NCBI GenBank assembly: GCA_963757125.1
Contig: CAVWQP010000004.1
Location: forward strand, 1,550,001 to 1,614,000
Direction of reading: 5' to 3'
Source of the DNA: CAVVSD01 sp963757125
GTDB taxonomy: Bacteria; Actinomycetota; Thermoleophilia; Solirubrobacterales; Solirubrobacteraceae
Length of the DNA stretch: 64,000 nucleotides
Shown in pieces: positions 1-8,409 of the stretch. The position numbers were made by a program, and so were the translations under genes. How positions within the stretch are numbered: the first letter of the stretch is position 1; the number at the start of each line of letters is the position of its first letter. The notes beneath the pieces were generated by a model, which ran no database searches, was not told the DNA's origin, and saw only the letters and a list, made by a program, of their open reading frames with translations.

Positions 1-175
1 GGGCGCCGATCTCCAGGCCGTCGCCGCGCAGGAACCGGCGCGCGAGGCGGACGCGCGCCCGCCGCACCTCCTGGCGGTCCGGGAGGAGCGAGACGAGCCT
101 GACGCGCACCGGCGGCGGCAGCAGCGCCGCGACCTTGTGCGGGCTGGGGTACAGGTGCTCGGGGCGGTCGCTCAC
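1..175 (-). CDS. SAM-dependent methyltransferase, N-terminal part (runs off left edge)
   Basis: Reading leftwards from a GTG at 175, 58 codons stay open to the window edge. The last visible residues are RFLRGDGLEIGA. A GLEIGA-type glycine-rich strand is the usual SAM-binding motif I of class I methyltransferases in polysaccharide loci, where about 45-60 residues often precede it. Only the first fold element is visible, so the substrate is unknown. It is divergent from the glycosyltransferase starting at 202, with 26 bases between them that must hold both promoters. Its place beside many other methyltransferases supports a role in glycan O-methylation. Confidence 0.6.
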   Translation of the reverse strand, partial: MSDRPEHLYPSPHKVAALLPPPVRVRLVSLLPDRQEVRRARVRLARRFLRGDGLEIGA

Positions 176-201
176 GGCGGGCAGTGTGGCAGGGTCCCCC
201 C

Positions 202-981
202 ATGCCGGTGCTGTGCCTGGTGCATCTCCTCTGGGGCCCGTTCGGGCCCGAGGCCGCCGCACGCTTCGGCGCGGCCTACCGTGCGGTCGAGCCGGGGGTG
301 GAGCACCGGTTCGTGGCGGTCTACAACGGGTTCCGCGGCGACGTCTCGGGCGTGCGCGACGCGCTCGGCGTGCAGGCCGACGAGGAGGTGCACATCGACG
401 GCCGGGTCCAGGACCTCATCGCGTACCGGCGTGCGCTCGACGCCGTGGAGTGCGACCGCGTGGCGTTCGTCAACGGCTGGGCCGAGCCGATCGCCGACGG
501 CTGGCTCGCGACGCTGTCCGCGGCGCTCGACGGCGACGGCGTCGGCATCGCCGGCTGCACGGCGTCCTGGGAGAGCCCGGCCAGCGCGGCGCCGCCGCAC
601 CTGAAGCTGCACCGGCGCGGGCTGTTCGAGCCGTTCCCCAACCCGCACGTCCGGACGAACGGGTGGGCGATCGAGGCCGACCTCGCCCGCTCGCTCGTGT
701 GGGACGTACGGCGCCGCAAGGTGGGGGCCGAGTCGCTGGAGAGCGGCAAGCAGGGCTTGACGCGGCAGGTGCAGGCCCGCGGCCTGCGCCCGGTCATGGT
801 GTCCCGGCAGGGGGTCGTCGAGGTCGAGGACTGGCCGGAGGCCCGCGTGTTCCGCTCGGGCCGCCAGGAGGAGCTCCTGGTGCGCGACAACCGCACGCGC
901 CAGTACGACGACGCCGATCCGCGCCGGAAGGCGTTCCTGGCGCGGATGGCGTGGGGCGATCGGGCCCTAGTCGAGCCGTGA
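202..981 (+). CDS. Putative glycosyltransferase-like protein
   Basis: This is a 259-residue soluble protein. The ATG at 202 was preferred to the in-frame GTG at 184 because the native protein most plausibly begins with the hydrophobic strand MPVLCLVHLLWG. The middle holds a strand-turn segment (AFVNGWAEPIADGWL, about residues 92-106) that resembles the acceptor/nucleotide region of GT2-like enzymes such as rhamnan-synthesis-type transferases. No clear DxD was found, so the family call is tentative. It sits at the left end of the polysaccharide locus and overlaps the convergent DUF1579 gene by 15 bases at the 3' end. Confidence 0.5.
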   Translation: MPVLCLVHLLWGPFGPEAAARFGAAYRAVEPGVEHRFVAVYNGFRGDVSGVRDALGVQADEEVHIDGRVQDLIAYRRALDAVECDRVAFVNGWAEPIADGWLATLSAALDGDGVGIAGCTASWESPASAAPPHLKLHRRGLFEPFPNPHVRTNGWAIEADLARSLVWDVRRRKVGAESLESGKQGLTRQVQARGLRPVMVSRQGVVEVEDWPEARVFRSGRQEELLVRDNRTRQYDDADPRRKAFLARMAWGDRALVEP

Positions 982-1422
982 GCCGGCGAACTCGTAGGCG
1001 ACCATGCCGGGGTCGTTCTCGTGGCCCGGGTCCGGGGCCCAGCGGCCCTGGAAGCTGCGGCCGTCCTCGCTGATCGTCGCGCGCATCGTGGCGCCGGCGT
1101 CCATGTGGATCGTCAGCTCGTTGCCCTCCAGCGCCCAGTGGTACGGGACGGGGATCGGGGCGACGTTGGAGTAGACCCGCGACGCGAGCGAGTCGGTCTC
1201 CGGCTCGTAGCCGACGAGCTCGATGCCGTCGACCTGCACCATCCCGGCGAAGTCGATGAGCGTGTGCTGGCGCAGGAAGTGCCCGCCCGGCAGCCAGTCG
1301 AGCTCGATCGTGCCGGAGATGTTGTCCTCCTGCGCGCCGTCGGTGCGGCCGTGCAGGCGCCAGCGGCCGACCATCGGCTCGAGGGTGCGCAGCTTGGGGT
1401 GGGGCTCGGGGAACGCGGACAT
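967..1422 (-). CDS. DUF1579-like small protein
   Basis: This 151-residue protein begins MSAFPEPHPKL, preceded by a strong ribosome site (AGGAGG about 7 bases before the ATG). Its MVGRW motif near residue 20 and all-beta character, with a central LDWLPGGHFLRQ strand, match the DUF1579/lipocalin-like family, whose function is unknown. It lies 19 bases downstream of the ArsR-SRPBCC fusion gene on the same strand, so the two are probably one transcript. Pairing of ArsR-type regulators with small beta-barrel or SRPBCC proteins is common in actinobacteria, which suggests it is a target of that regulator. Confidence 0.7.
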   Translation of the reverse strand: MSAFPEPHPKLRTLEPMVGRWRLHGRTDGAQEDNISGTIELDWLPGGHFLRQHTLIDFAGMVQVDGIELVGYEPETDSLASRVYSNVAPIPVPYHWALEGNELTIHMDAGATMRATISEDGRSFQGRWAPDPGHENDPGMVAYEFAGSRLD

Positions 1423-1441
1423 GGTGCTTCCTCCTTCGTGG

Positions 1442-2224
1442 TCAGGACAGGGCTCGGACGAGCCGGTCGAGCGACCCTTCCCAGCCGGGGCGCAGGCCCG
1501 CGACGGCCGGCGCCGCCGCGGGGGTCGACGACAGGACGCGCAGCTCGAGCTCGAGCCGCGTGCCGTCGGGGTCGGGCTCCAGCCGCACGGCGTACGCGGC
1601 GGTGAAGAGCGGGTCGCCATCGGGGCCGAGCGGCGACATCTCGAAGTCGAGCGCCCGGGGCTCGGTGGCGGCGGTGACGTGCCCGGTTGCGGCGAAGGTC
1701 GTGCCGTCGCCCTCGGCGAGGACGAGGCGCGCGGCCCCGCCCGCGCGCGGCTCGATGGCGGCGTCGGCGACGGCGAAGCCGTCGGGTGCCCACCAGCCCA
1801 GGAGCGCCGGCGTCGTCCAGTGCGACCAGACGGCCTCCGGCGGCGCGGGGAGGCTGCGGGTGAAGCGCAGCGTCCGACCCTCGGCCCAGGCGGGATCGGC
1901 GGCCGCTGCGGCGGTCTCGGCGTCGACCGCGCGGCGGTACTGCTCGAGGACCGCCTGCTGCGGCTCGTCCTGCGCGAGGCCGTCGAGCCAGTCGCGCAGC
2001 TCGAGCAGGCGGGCGCGCTCCAGCGCGCAGACGCGGCGCTGCCCGAGCGGGTGGACCGTCACGAGCCCGGCGCGGCTCAGCGTCCCCAGGTGCTTGGAGA
2101 CCTGCGGCTGGCGCATGCCGAGCGCTGCGGCGACCTCACCGACGGTGTGCGGCCGCGTGGCGAGCAGCTCGACGATGCGCAGGCGGCTCGGCTCGGCGAG
2201 TGCGATGAGGGTGTCGGCGTCCAC
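1442..2224 (-). CDS. ArsR-family regulator fused to an SRPBCC (AHSA1-like) domain
   Basis: This 260-residue protein starts at GTG 2224. Residues 1-80 are a winged helix of the ArsR type (LAEPSRLRIVELL, then recognition helix RQPQVSKHLGTL). No ArsR metal-binding CxC is visible. Residues about 118-260 form an SRPBCC/AHSA1 ligand-binding barrel (PAPPEAVWSHWTTP, GGAARLVL). The domain order is known for actinobacterial regulators that sense a hydrophobic ligand. It heads a short operon with the DUF1579 gene. A nested inverted repeat overlaps its start region, consistent with autoregulation. There is no good Shine-Dalgarno before the GTG, so leaderless translation or another start is possible. Confidence 0.85.
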   Translation of the reverse strand: MDADTLIALAEPSRLRIVELLATRPHTVGEVAAALGMRQPQVSKHLGTLSRAGLVTVHPLGQRRVCALERARLLELRDWLDGLAQDEPQQAVLEQYRRAVDAETAAAAADPAWAEGRTLRFTRSLPAPPEAVWSHWTTPALLGWWAPDGFAVADAAIEPRAGGAARLVLAEGDGTTFAATGHVTAATEPRALDFEMSPLGPDGDPLFTAAYAVRLEPDPDGTRLELELRVLSSTPAAAPAVAGLRPGWEGSLDRLVRALS

Positions 2225-2233
2225 GAGGAGCAG

Positions 2234-2267
2234 TATTCCTCACGACGCATATTCGTGTCAAGGAATA
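2234..2267. promoter_or_regulatory. Nested inverted repeat upstream of the ArsR-SRPBCC gene (candidate operator)
   Basis: Outer arms TATTCCT (2234-2240) and AGGAATA (2261-2267) enclose inner arms CACGA (2241-2245) and TCGTG (2253-2257) around an AT-rich heptamer. This is the most AT-rich patch of the neighbourhood and lies 10-43 bases before the GTG start, where an autoregulated promoter would sit. Assignment as the operator of the adjacent ArsR-type protein is inference. Confidence 0.6.
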
Positions 2268-2268
2268 T

Positions 2269-3231
2269 CTATTCGAGCTGCTGGGCCGGGCGCCCCCGGC
2301 GCAGGCGGCGCGCGACGAACGCCCACCGCCGCCGCAGCGCCTCGGCGAAGCTCACGGTCAGCAGCGATGCGTCGGGCGGGCCCAGCCGCGACGCCCGTCC
2401 GGCGGCACGGCCCCGGCGCCGCTCGCGGAGCACGTCCGGCTGCCGGGCGACAAGCAGGTCGAACGCGAGCACCGGCCAGTCGAGCAGGGCGACCCGGAGC
2501 GCGGCGGCGACCCCGTCGCGACCGTGGCGGCCGAGGACGAAGCCCCGGCCGAACGCGTCCAGGCGCCGCTGCAGCGGCGTGGCGGCACCGAGCGTCGCGC
2601 CGTGGCGGTGCAGCGCGAGGGCGCCCGGCACGAAGGCGGACGCCCAGCCGGCGCGGCGGAGCCGCAGCGCGAGGTCGACGTCCTCCCAGTAGGCGAAGAG
2701 CGCGGGATCGAAGCCGCCGGCGTCGCGCCAGGCGCTCGCGCGGTACGCGGCCGCGCCGCCGCAGGGCCCGGCGGGCGTCCTCGTCCCGAGGGAGGCGACG
2801 GGCGCGTTCCACCCGAGGTCCCACGACCCGACGGTGACGTCGAGCTCGACGCCGGCCGAGTCGACGCGGTCGGGATGCGGCCGCTGGGTCAGGACGCCCG
2901 CCGCCATGCCCACGGCCGGATCCGCGAACGGCGCGACCATCCGCTCGGCGAAGTCCGGCGCGGGGACGGCGTCGTTGTTCACGACGAGCAGGACCTCGCC
3001 CGTCGCACGCTCGGCGCCGAGGTTCACCGCTCGCCCGAATCCGACGTTCTCCTCGAGCCGGACGAGCAGGACGTCCGGGAACTCCTCGGCGACGGCCTGC
3101 ACGGTCCCGTCGACCGAGCCGTTGTCGACGACGACGACCTCACAGCCCACGGTCTGGAGCGCGAGAGCCCGGAGGCACTCGCGCAGCACCTCGAGGCCGT
3201 CCCAGCTGGGGACGACATACGTCGCGAGCAC
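2269..3231 (-). CDS. GT2 glycosyltransferase (rhamnosyltransferase-like)
   Basis: This 320-residue GT-A enzyme has VVVVDNGSVDGT (about 32-43), the NND acidic motif (85-87) followed by AVP, a GGFDP loop and an acidic YWEDVDLALR motif near residue 180. This is the pattern of inverting GT2 rhamnosyl/galactofuranosyl transferases. The GTG start at 3231 shares its G with the TAG stop of the upstream methyltransferase (TAGTG), so translation is coupled. The C-terminal 60 residues are basic and may contact the membrane. It should add a sugar to a lipid-linked or growing glycan at the cytoplasmic face. Donor and acceptor cannot be read from sequence. Confidence 0.85.
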   Translation of the reverse strand: MLATYVVPSWDGLEVLRECLRALALQTVGCEVVVVDNGSVDGTVQAVAEEFPDVLLVRLEENVGFGRAVNLGAERATGEVLLVVNNDAVPAPDFAERMVAPFADPAVGMAAGVLTQRPHPDRVDSAGVELDVTVGSWDLGWNAPVASLGTRTPAGPCGGAAAYRASAWRDAGGFDPALFAYWEDVDLALRLRRAGWASAFVPGALALHRHGATLGAATPLQRRLDAFGRGFVLGRHGRDGVAAALRVALLDWPVLAFDLLVARQPDVLRERRRGRAAGRASRLGPPDASLLTVSFAEALRRRWAFVARRLRRGRPAQQLE

Positions 3232-4076
3232 TACGGAACGCGCGCGACAGCGCGGAGCAGGTCGAACTTCCAGGGGTGCGGCGCGCGCATCCAGGCGCGC
3301 GCGCTCAGCGTCTCCTTCGCATGGAACGCCAGCCCGCGGGGCCCGAACGCCTCGCGCCCGCCGAGCAGCGTCCCCGGATGCACGCTCTCGACCACCTCCG
3401 GGACGTAGCCCGAGGCGCGCAGGAGCGCGTCGAGCGCCCGCGGCGAGTAGTGGGCGACGTGGTGCGCCGGCTCCATCCCGTACCAGTCCTCGCCCTGGCG
3501 CGTGGCGCGCAGGGAGGCGATGTTCGGCAGCTCGAGGAGCAGTCGCCCGCCGGGGCGCAGCGCGGAGCGCACCCCGGTCAGCGTGTCGCGCGGTTGGGCG
3601 AGGTGCTCGAGCACGTGCCACGCCACGGCGACGTCGAAGCTCCCGGGGGTCAGCGACGCGTCCTCGAGCATCGCCGCGTGCACCTCGGCGCCCGAGCGGC
3701 GTCGTGCGGCGACGGCCATCTCCTCCGCGGGCTCGATGCCGACGACCTCGTAGCCCACCGCGCGCGCCTCGGCGAGGAACCAGCCCGACGCGCACCCGAT
3801 CTCCAGGAGCTGCCCGATCGGCGGCCCGGTCTCGCGCAGCCAGCGCACCCGGACCTGCGCCTCGCGGCGACGCTGGTCGGCGTCCGCGTCGTAGGCCCCC
3901 TCGAGGCCGTAGTCCTCGAAGTACGCCTCGCCGTAGAGCTCGCGGAGGCGCTCCTGCGACGAGCTCGGCGCGAACACGAGGTCGCACGCCGGGCAGCGGA
4001 CGTAGCCGAGGTTCGGGAAGCGCGTGTCGGGGACGGCGGTGGTGCCGCAGGTCCAGCAGGCGAGGTCGTCGCTCAT
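3231..4076 (-). CDS. Zinc-ribbon class I SAM methyltransferase
   Basis: A 281-residue protein. The N-terminus carries two Cys pairs (CWTC near residue 7 and CPAC near 29) forming a zinc ribbon, followed by a Methyltransf_23-type fold: LEIGCASGWF (motif I), GIEPAEEM (acidic loop), and AWHVLEHL, the usual hydrophobic-HVLEH motif. Such proteins methylate sugars in polysaccharide and antibiotic glycosylation loci. It is paralogous to the protein at 6392-7234, with the same ribbon, the same DADxxQRR spacing and the same HPxxxxxLRA tail. It is translationally coupled to the GT2 gene that follows and divergent from the alpha/beta hydrolase. Confidence 0.85.
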   Translation of the reverse strand: MSDDLACWTCGTTAVPDTRFPNLGYVRCPACDLVFAPSSSQERLRELYGEAYFEDYGLEGAYDADADQRRREAQVRVRWLRETGPPIGQLLEIGCASGWFLAEARAVGYEVVGIEPAEEMAVAARRRSGAEVHAAMLEDASLTPGSFDVAVAWHVLEHLAQPRDTLTGVRSALRPGGRLLLELPNIASLRATRQGEDWYGMEPAHHVAHYSPRALDALLRASGYVPEVVESVHPGTLLGGREAFGPRGLAFHAKETLSARAWMRAPHPWKFDLLRAVARVP

Positions 4077-4103
4077 CGCGGCCAGGGACCGTAGCGTGCG
4101 CGC

Positions 4104-4904
4104 ATGGAGCCGCCCGCGCTCGACGGCGTCGTGCACCGCGACCACGAACTGGCCACCGGCGTGCGGGTGCACGTCGCGCACGCGGGCCGCCATGACGGCC
4201 CCGCCGTCGTCGCCCTGCACGGCTTCCCGCACCACTGGTGGGTCTGGCGGCGCGTCGTCGCGCTGCTGCCCGAGGTCCGGTTCCTGGCGATGGATCTGCG
4301 CGGGCTCGGCTGGTCGGGCGCGCCGGCCGACGGCGACTTCCGCAAGGCGCGCCTCGCCGAGGACGCGGCGGCGCTCCTCGACGCCCTCGGCATCGAGCGC
4401 GCGCTCCTCCTCGGCCACGACTGGGGCGCCTGGGCCGGGTTCCTCGCGGTGACGAGCGCGCCGGAGCGGTGGCGCGCGCTCGTCGCGACGGGCATCGCGC
4501 ATCCCTGGGCCACGCGGGCGGCGACGCTGCGCGCGCTGCCGCGGTTCGCCTACCAGCCGCCGCTGGCCGCTCCGGTGCTCGGGCCCCGGATCATCCGGCA
4601 CGTCGTGCCGCGGCTGGTGCACGCGACCTACGGCGAGCGCTACCGCGAGCCGGCCCGCGCGGAGGCCGCGAGCCGCCTGTACCGCGACTTCCTGCTGCAC
4701 GAGGCGGGCCGCGTCCGCGTCCCGCGCCTGTCGGTGCCCACGCGGCTGCTGCAGGGCACCCGCGACCCGCTCGGCACCGGGCTCGCGCTCGGCCTCGAGC
4801 GCCACGGCGACGACGCGCGCACCGAGCTGCTCGACGGCTGCGGGCACATGGTGCCCGAGGAGCGGCCCGCGGAGGTCGCGGCGGCGGTCCGGGCGCTCCT
4901 CTAG
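4104..4904 (+). CDS. Alpha/beta hydrolase, epoxide-hydrolase-like
   Basis: A 266-residue protein with HGFPHHWWVWR (39-49, oxyanion hole HGFP), GHDWG (104-108) with Asp106 as the predicted nucleophile, and His248 in GCGHMVPEE as the catalytic base. An Asp nucleophile within GHDWG is typical of epoxide hydrolases and haloalkane dehalogenases rather than Ser esterases. The natural substrate is unknown, and nothing links it to glycan synthesis beyond position. Its TAG stop shares the tetranucleotide CTAG (4901-4904) with the stop of the convergent flippase gene. Confidence 0.85.
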   Translation: MEPPALDGVVHRDHELATGVRVHVAHAGRHDGPAVVALHGFPHHWWVWRRVVALLPEVRFLAMDLRGLGWSGAPADGDFRKARLAEDAAALLDALGIERALLLGHDWGAWAGFLAVTSAPERWRALVATGIAHPWATRAATLRALPRFAYQPPLAAPVLGPRIIRHVVPRLVHATYGERYREPARAEAASRLYRDFLLHEAGRVRVPRLSVPTRLLQGTRDPLGTGLALGLERHGDDARTELLDGCGHMVPEERPAEVAAAVRALL

Positions 4905-6395
4905 CGCCGGAGCACGGCGGCCAGCATCGGCCGTGCGACGCCCGGCCACAGCAGCGCGCCGAGCCCGACGTACAGCCCGATCCCGATCACCGAGAAGCAG
5001 ATCGACGCGAACCAGCCGTCCGGGCGCCACGAGGCCGAGCAGCGGGAAGACGACGGCGAGGGCGATCGCCGGCAGCGCGGCCACGACCGCCGACGCGACC
5101 GCTGCCGGCATGCCGCGCCCGAAGACGCCGACGGCGACGAGCAGGATCATCCCGACGGCGATCGTCGCGTGGGCGACCGCGACCGCCTCCGGGCCGACCG
5201 TGCGGCCGAGCGGCACGACGATGACGAGCTGCGCGACGACCGCGACGACCGCGGCGAACACGAAGGCGCGCAGCCGCTGCATGGAGAGCGCGAGCGTGTT
5301 GACCGGCGTCAGGACCACGAAGCACACGCCCATGACCAGGAAGATCCGCAGGATGTCCCACATGAGGTCGAGCGTCTCGACGCTCAGCGGCCCGGCGAGC
5401 GCCCGGTCGATGACCGGGCGGCCGAACGTGGCGACCGCCGCCGCGAGCGGCACGTAGAGGAACGCGCCCAGTGCGGCGAACGTCCGCAGATAGCCCAGCG
5501 CCGCATCCGCACCGCGGGAGCCGAGATCGCCGACGAGCCCCGGCATCGACGTGAAGCCGATCGCCCCCGCCGTCACCGACGCGAGCAGCAGCGCGACGAA
5601 GTAGCCGTAGGTGTACGCGGTGACGGTGCCCACGACGCCCGCCACGGCGGCGAGGGCGATCGTCAGCATCGCCTGCGACGCGAGCGGCACCGCCGACCCG
5701 CCCGCGGCCGCCCCGGCCATCCGCCACGTGCGACGGTCGCGGAGCTGCCCCACCGCGACGCCGGCGTGCACGCCCAGCCGCCGCAGGTACGCGACGTGCC
5801 CCAGGTACAGCACGGCCGATCCGCCCAGGACGCCGATCGCCGCGCCCACGGCGCCGAACGCGAGCATGAACGCGGTGGCCAGGACGAGCGCCGCCGCCGA
5901 CGAGATCACGTACAGCCCGGCGCTGGCCACGAACCGCAGCGCTGCGGCCAGCGCCGCGGCCTGGCTCGCCGCGGCGACCTGCAGCCCTGAGGCGACGGCG
6001 AGGATCGCCAGGCTCGTGATCGCCGTCTTCAGGTCGCCGGTGTTCAGCGCCTCGCCGAGCGCCGGCGAGAGCACGACGAGCGTCCCGGCCAGGACGACCG
6101 CGACCGCGGAGAGCCGCCCGACCGCGTCGGCCGCGCGGCCGCGCAGCTCCGCGTCGGTCCCGCCGACGCCGATGAGCGGCACGAGCGCCACGCGCACGTT
6201 GCCGCCGAACAGCGCGAAGACGAGGTAGAGCGAGTAGGCGGCCAGCAGGCTGTCGGTGGCGGCGCTCTCGCCGAGCACGATGCCGATGACGAGCCCGAGC
6301 AGCCCCCCGAGCGCGGTGCCGAGCAGGAAGCTCGCGGCGACGACCGCGGACTGGCGCGCGGTGCTCGCGCCGTCCGCGAGGAAGCGCTCGGTCAC
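4901..6395 (-). CDS. MurJ/Wzx-like lipid flippase, frame broken near 5022
   Basis: About 497 residues after repair, with roughly 14 hydrophobic helices and no large soluble part, as in the MOP/MurJ superfamily that flips undecaprenyl-linked glycans. GTG 6395 overlaps the TGA of the upstream methyltransferase (GTGA). The frame is lost in the triplet run at 5022-5024. Removing one base there restores a C-terminus VAPDGWFASICF...LRR ending at 4901, which aligns with the end of the paralogous flippase at 16565-18070 (VAPSGAAASFG...LARR). Uncorrected translation would replace the last two helices with charged nonsense. I therefore read it as an intact gene with a +1 consensus error. Confidence 0.85.
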
Positions 6396-7234
6396 GCTCG
6401 CGCTATGGCGCGCAGCATCTCGTGGCGCGTCGGGTGCGGGGCGCGCGGAGAGGCGCGGTGCTGCACCGCCTGCTTGGCCTGCCACGCGATCGCCCGCGGG
6501 CTGCGCGCGAGGTCGGGGCGCAGGTAGCCGGCGGTCGGGAACGTGTCGACCTGCATCGGCGTGAACCCGGTGCGTTGCAGGAGGTCGGCGAGCGTCGACG
6601 GCGCGTAGTGCCCGACGTGGTGCGCAAGATCGAGGTGGAACCACCCGGCGCCCTGCGACCGCGACGCCGCGCTCTCGACGTTCGGCACCTCGATCATGAG
6701 CAGGCCGCCCGGGCGCAGCGCCGCGTGCAGGCGCTCCAGGACGCCGGCGGGCATGGCGATGTGCTCGAGCGCGTGCCACGCGACGACGACGTCCAGCTCG
6801 CCCTCCGGCAGGGAGGCGGTCTCGGCCGTCGCGGCCTGCACGGGGACGTTCCACCTGGCCGTGGCCGCGAACGCGACGTCGGCGGCCGGCTCGATGCCCT
6901 CGACGTCGAATCCCGCGTCGCGCGCCTGGGCCAGGAACCAGCCCGACGCGCTGCCGATCTCCAGCAGGCGCCCGCCCGTCGCGTAGGAGCGCAGCCACTT
7001 CATCCGGACGGTGGCCTCGTGGCGGCGCTGGACCTCGTCGGCGTCGTAGGCCTGGCCGCCGGGATAGGCGTCGAAGTAGTCCGTCGTGTAGAGCCGGTGC
7101 AGCTCCTCCGCCGACCTGACCGGCGCGAACACGAACCCGCAGGCGCCGCAGCGCACGAGCGGCAGCCCGGCGTAGCGGGTGTCGGGCGCGGCATCGGCGC
7201 CGCAGATCCAGCAGGAGGGGACGGGGTCGGTCAC
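6392..7234 (-). CDS. Zinc-ribbon class I SAM methyltransferase (paralog)
   Basis: This 280-residue protein starts at GTG 7234. It carries the N-terminal zinc ribbon (CWIC near residue 8, CGAC near 29), LEIGSASGWF as motif I, GIEPAADV, and AWHALEHIAMP. It matches the 3231-4076 methyltransferase almost domain for domain, so the pair arose by duplication and probably methylates two positions or two sugars of one glycan. Its TGA overlaps the flippase GTG. The divergent GT4 gene begins 29 bases away. Confidence 0.85.
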   Translation of the reverse strand: MTDPVPSCWICGADAAPDTRYAGLPLVRCGACGFVFAPVRSAEELHRLYTTDYFDAYPGGQAYDADEVQRRHEATVRMKWLRSYATGGRLLEIGSASGWFLAQARDAGFDVEGIEPAADVAFAATARWNVPVQAATAETASLPEGELDVVVAWHALEHIAMPAGVLERLHAALRPGGLLMIEVPNVESAASRSQGAGWFHLDLAHHVGHYAPSTLADLLQRTGFTPMQVDTFPTAGYLRPDLARSPRAIAWQAKQAVQHRASPRAPHPTRHEMLRAIARA

Positions 7235-7263
7235 GGGCGGGCCACAGGCTACGCTCGCGCGCC

Positions 7264-8409
7264 GTGCGGGTCTGCATCGCCTACGACTGCCTGTTCCCGT
7301 GGACGGTGGGCGGCGCCGAGCGCTGGTACCGGGCGCTCGCCGAGCGCCTCGTGGCGGAGGGGCACGACGTCACCTACCTGACCCGGGTGCAGTGGGAGCC
7401 GGGCGAGGAGCCGCAGATCCCGGGCGTCCGGGTCGTCGCCGTCTCGCGCGCCGACGCGCTCTACGACGAGGCGGGCCGCCGCGCGATCGGGCCGCCGCTG
7501 CGCTTCGGCGCCGGCGTGCTGCGCCACCTCCTGCGCCACCGGCGCGCATATGACGCGGTGCACCTGTGCTCGTTCCCGTTCTTCTCGCTGCTCGCGGCCC
7601 GCGCGGCGCTCGTCGGCGCGAGGGTGCCGCTCGCGGTCGACTGGTTCGAGGTCTGGTCGAAGGGCTACTGGGAGGAGTACCTCGGCGCGCTGGGCGGCCG
7701 CATCGGCCACGCCGTGCAGCGGCTGTGCGTCCTGCTGACGCCGCGTGCCTTCGTCTTCAGCGCGCTGCACGAGCGCCGGCTGCGCGACGAGGGCCTGCGC
7801 GGCGAGGTCGTGCGCCTGCGCGGGCTCTGGGGCGGCGACGCGGCGGACATCCCCGCGACGCGCCCCGCCGCGGACCCGCCGACCGTCGTGTTCGCCGGTC
7901 GCCACATCCCCGAGAAGCGCGCCGCGACGATCCCCGCCGCGATCGCGATGCTCCCCGGCGTCCGGGCGCGGATCCTCGGCGACGGCCCCGAGCGCGACGC
8001 GGTCCGGGCCGAGGTCGCCCGGCTCGGGCTGGGCGACCGTGTCGACGTCCCGGGGTTCGTGGACGCCGACGAGGTGGCCGAGGCGATGGCCACCGCGACC
8101 TGCCTGCTGCTGCCGTCGGTGCGCGAGGGCTACGGGCTCGTCGTCGTGGAGGCGGCGCGGCTCGGCACCCCGAGCGTCGTCGTCGCCGCGCCCGACAACG
8201 CCGCCGTCGAGCTCGTCGACGACGGGGTCAACGGCGTCGTCGCGCCCGACGGCTCCCCCGAGGCGCTGGCCGCGGCGATCCGGGCGGCCGCGCCGCTGCG
8301 CGCGAGCACGGCGGCGTGGTTCGCCCGCCAGGCACGCGAGCTGTCGGTGTCCGGATCGCTCGACGCGGTCCTCGCCGCCTACCGCAGGGTCAGCTCCACC
8401 CAGTCGTAG
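7264..8409 (+). CDS. GT4 glycosyltransferase
   Basis: This 381-residue GT-B enzyme starts at GTG 7264. The N-terminal Rossmann domain opens MRVCIAYDCLFPWTVGGAER, with the glycine loop that binds the acceptor/phosphate. The C-terminal domain has VVFAGRHIPEKR and the EX7E motif in EGYGLVVVE. These retaining enzymes use NDP-sugars at the cytoplasmic face. Its last 31 bases overlap the end of the convergent GT-C-like membrane protein gene; both frames are well conserved there, so I keep both ends. Confidence 0.88.
   Translation: MRVCIAYDCLFPWTVGGAERWYRALAERLVAEGHDVTYLTRVQWEPGEEPQIPGVRVVAVSRADALYDEAGRRAIGPPLRFGAGVLRHLLRHRRAYDAVHLCSFPFFSLLAARAALVGARVPLAVDWFEVWSKGYWEEYLGALGGRIGHAVQRLCVLLTPRAFVFSALHERRLRDEGLRGEVVRLRGLWGGDAADIPATRPAADPPTVVFAGRHIPEKRAATIPAAIAMLPGVRARILGDGPERDAVRAEVARLGLGDRVDVPGFVDADEVAEAMATATCLLLPSVREGYGLVVVEAARLGTPSVVVAAPDNAAVELVDDGVNGVVAPDGSPEALAAAIRAAAPLRASTAAWFARQARELSVSGSLDAVLAAYRRVSSTQS

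Noticed and set aside
5019..5024. Programmed +1 frameshifting in the flippase gene
   Set aside because: No slippery site or stimulatory structure common to the other breaks, the intact paralog needs no shift, and a dozen unrelated genes show the same one-base excess.
3231..7277. A 1348-codon open minus-strand frame spanning several genes
   Set aside because: It is the methyltransferase frame joined by chance to the flippase frame and antisense of the hydrolase. Stop codons are rare at this GC content, and only the pieces with family motifs are real.
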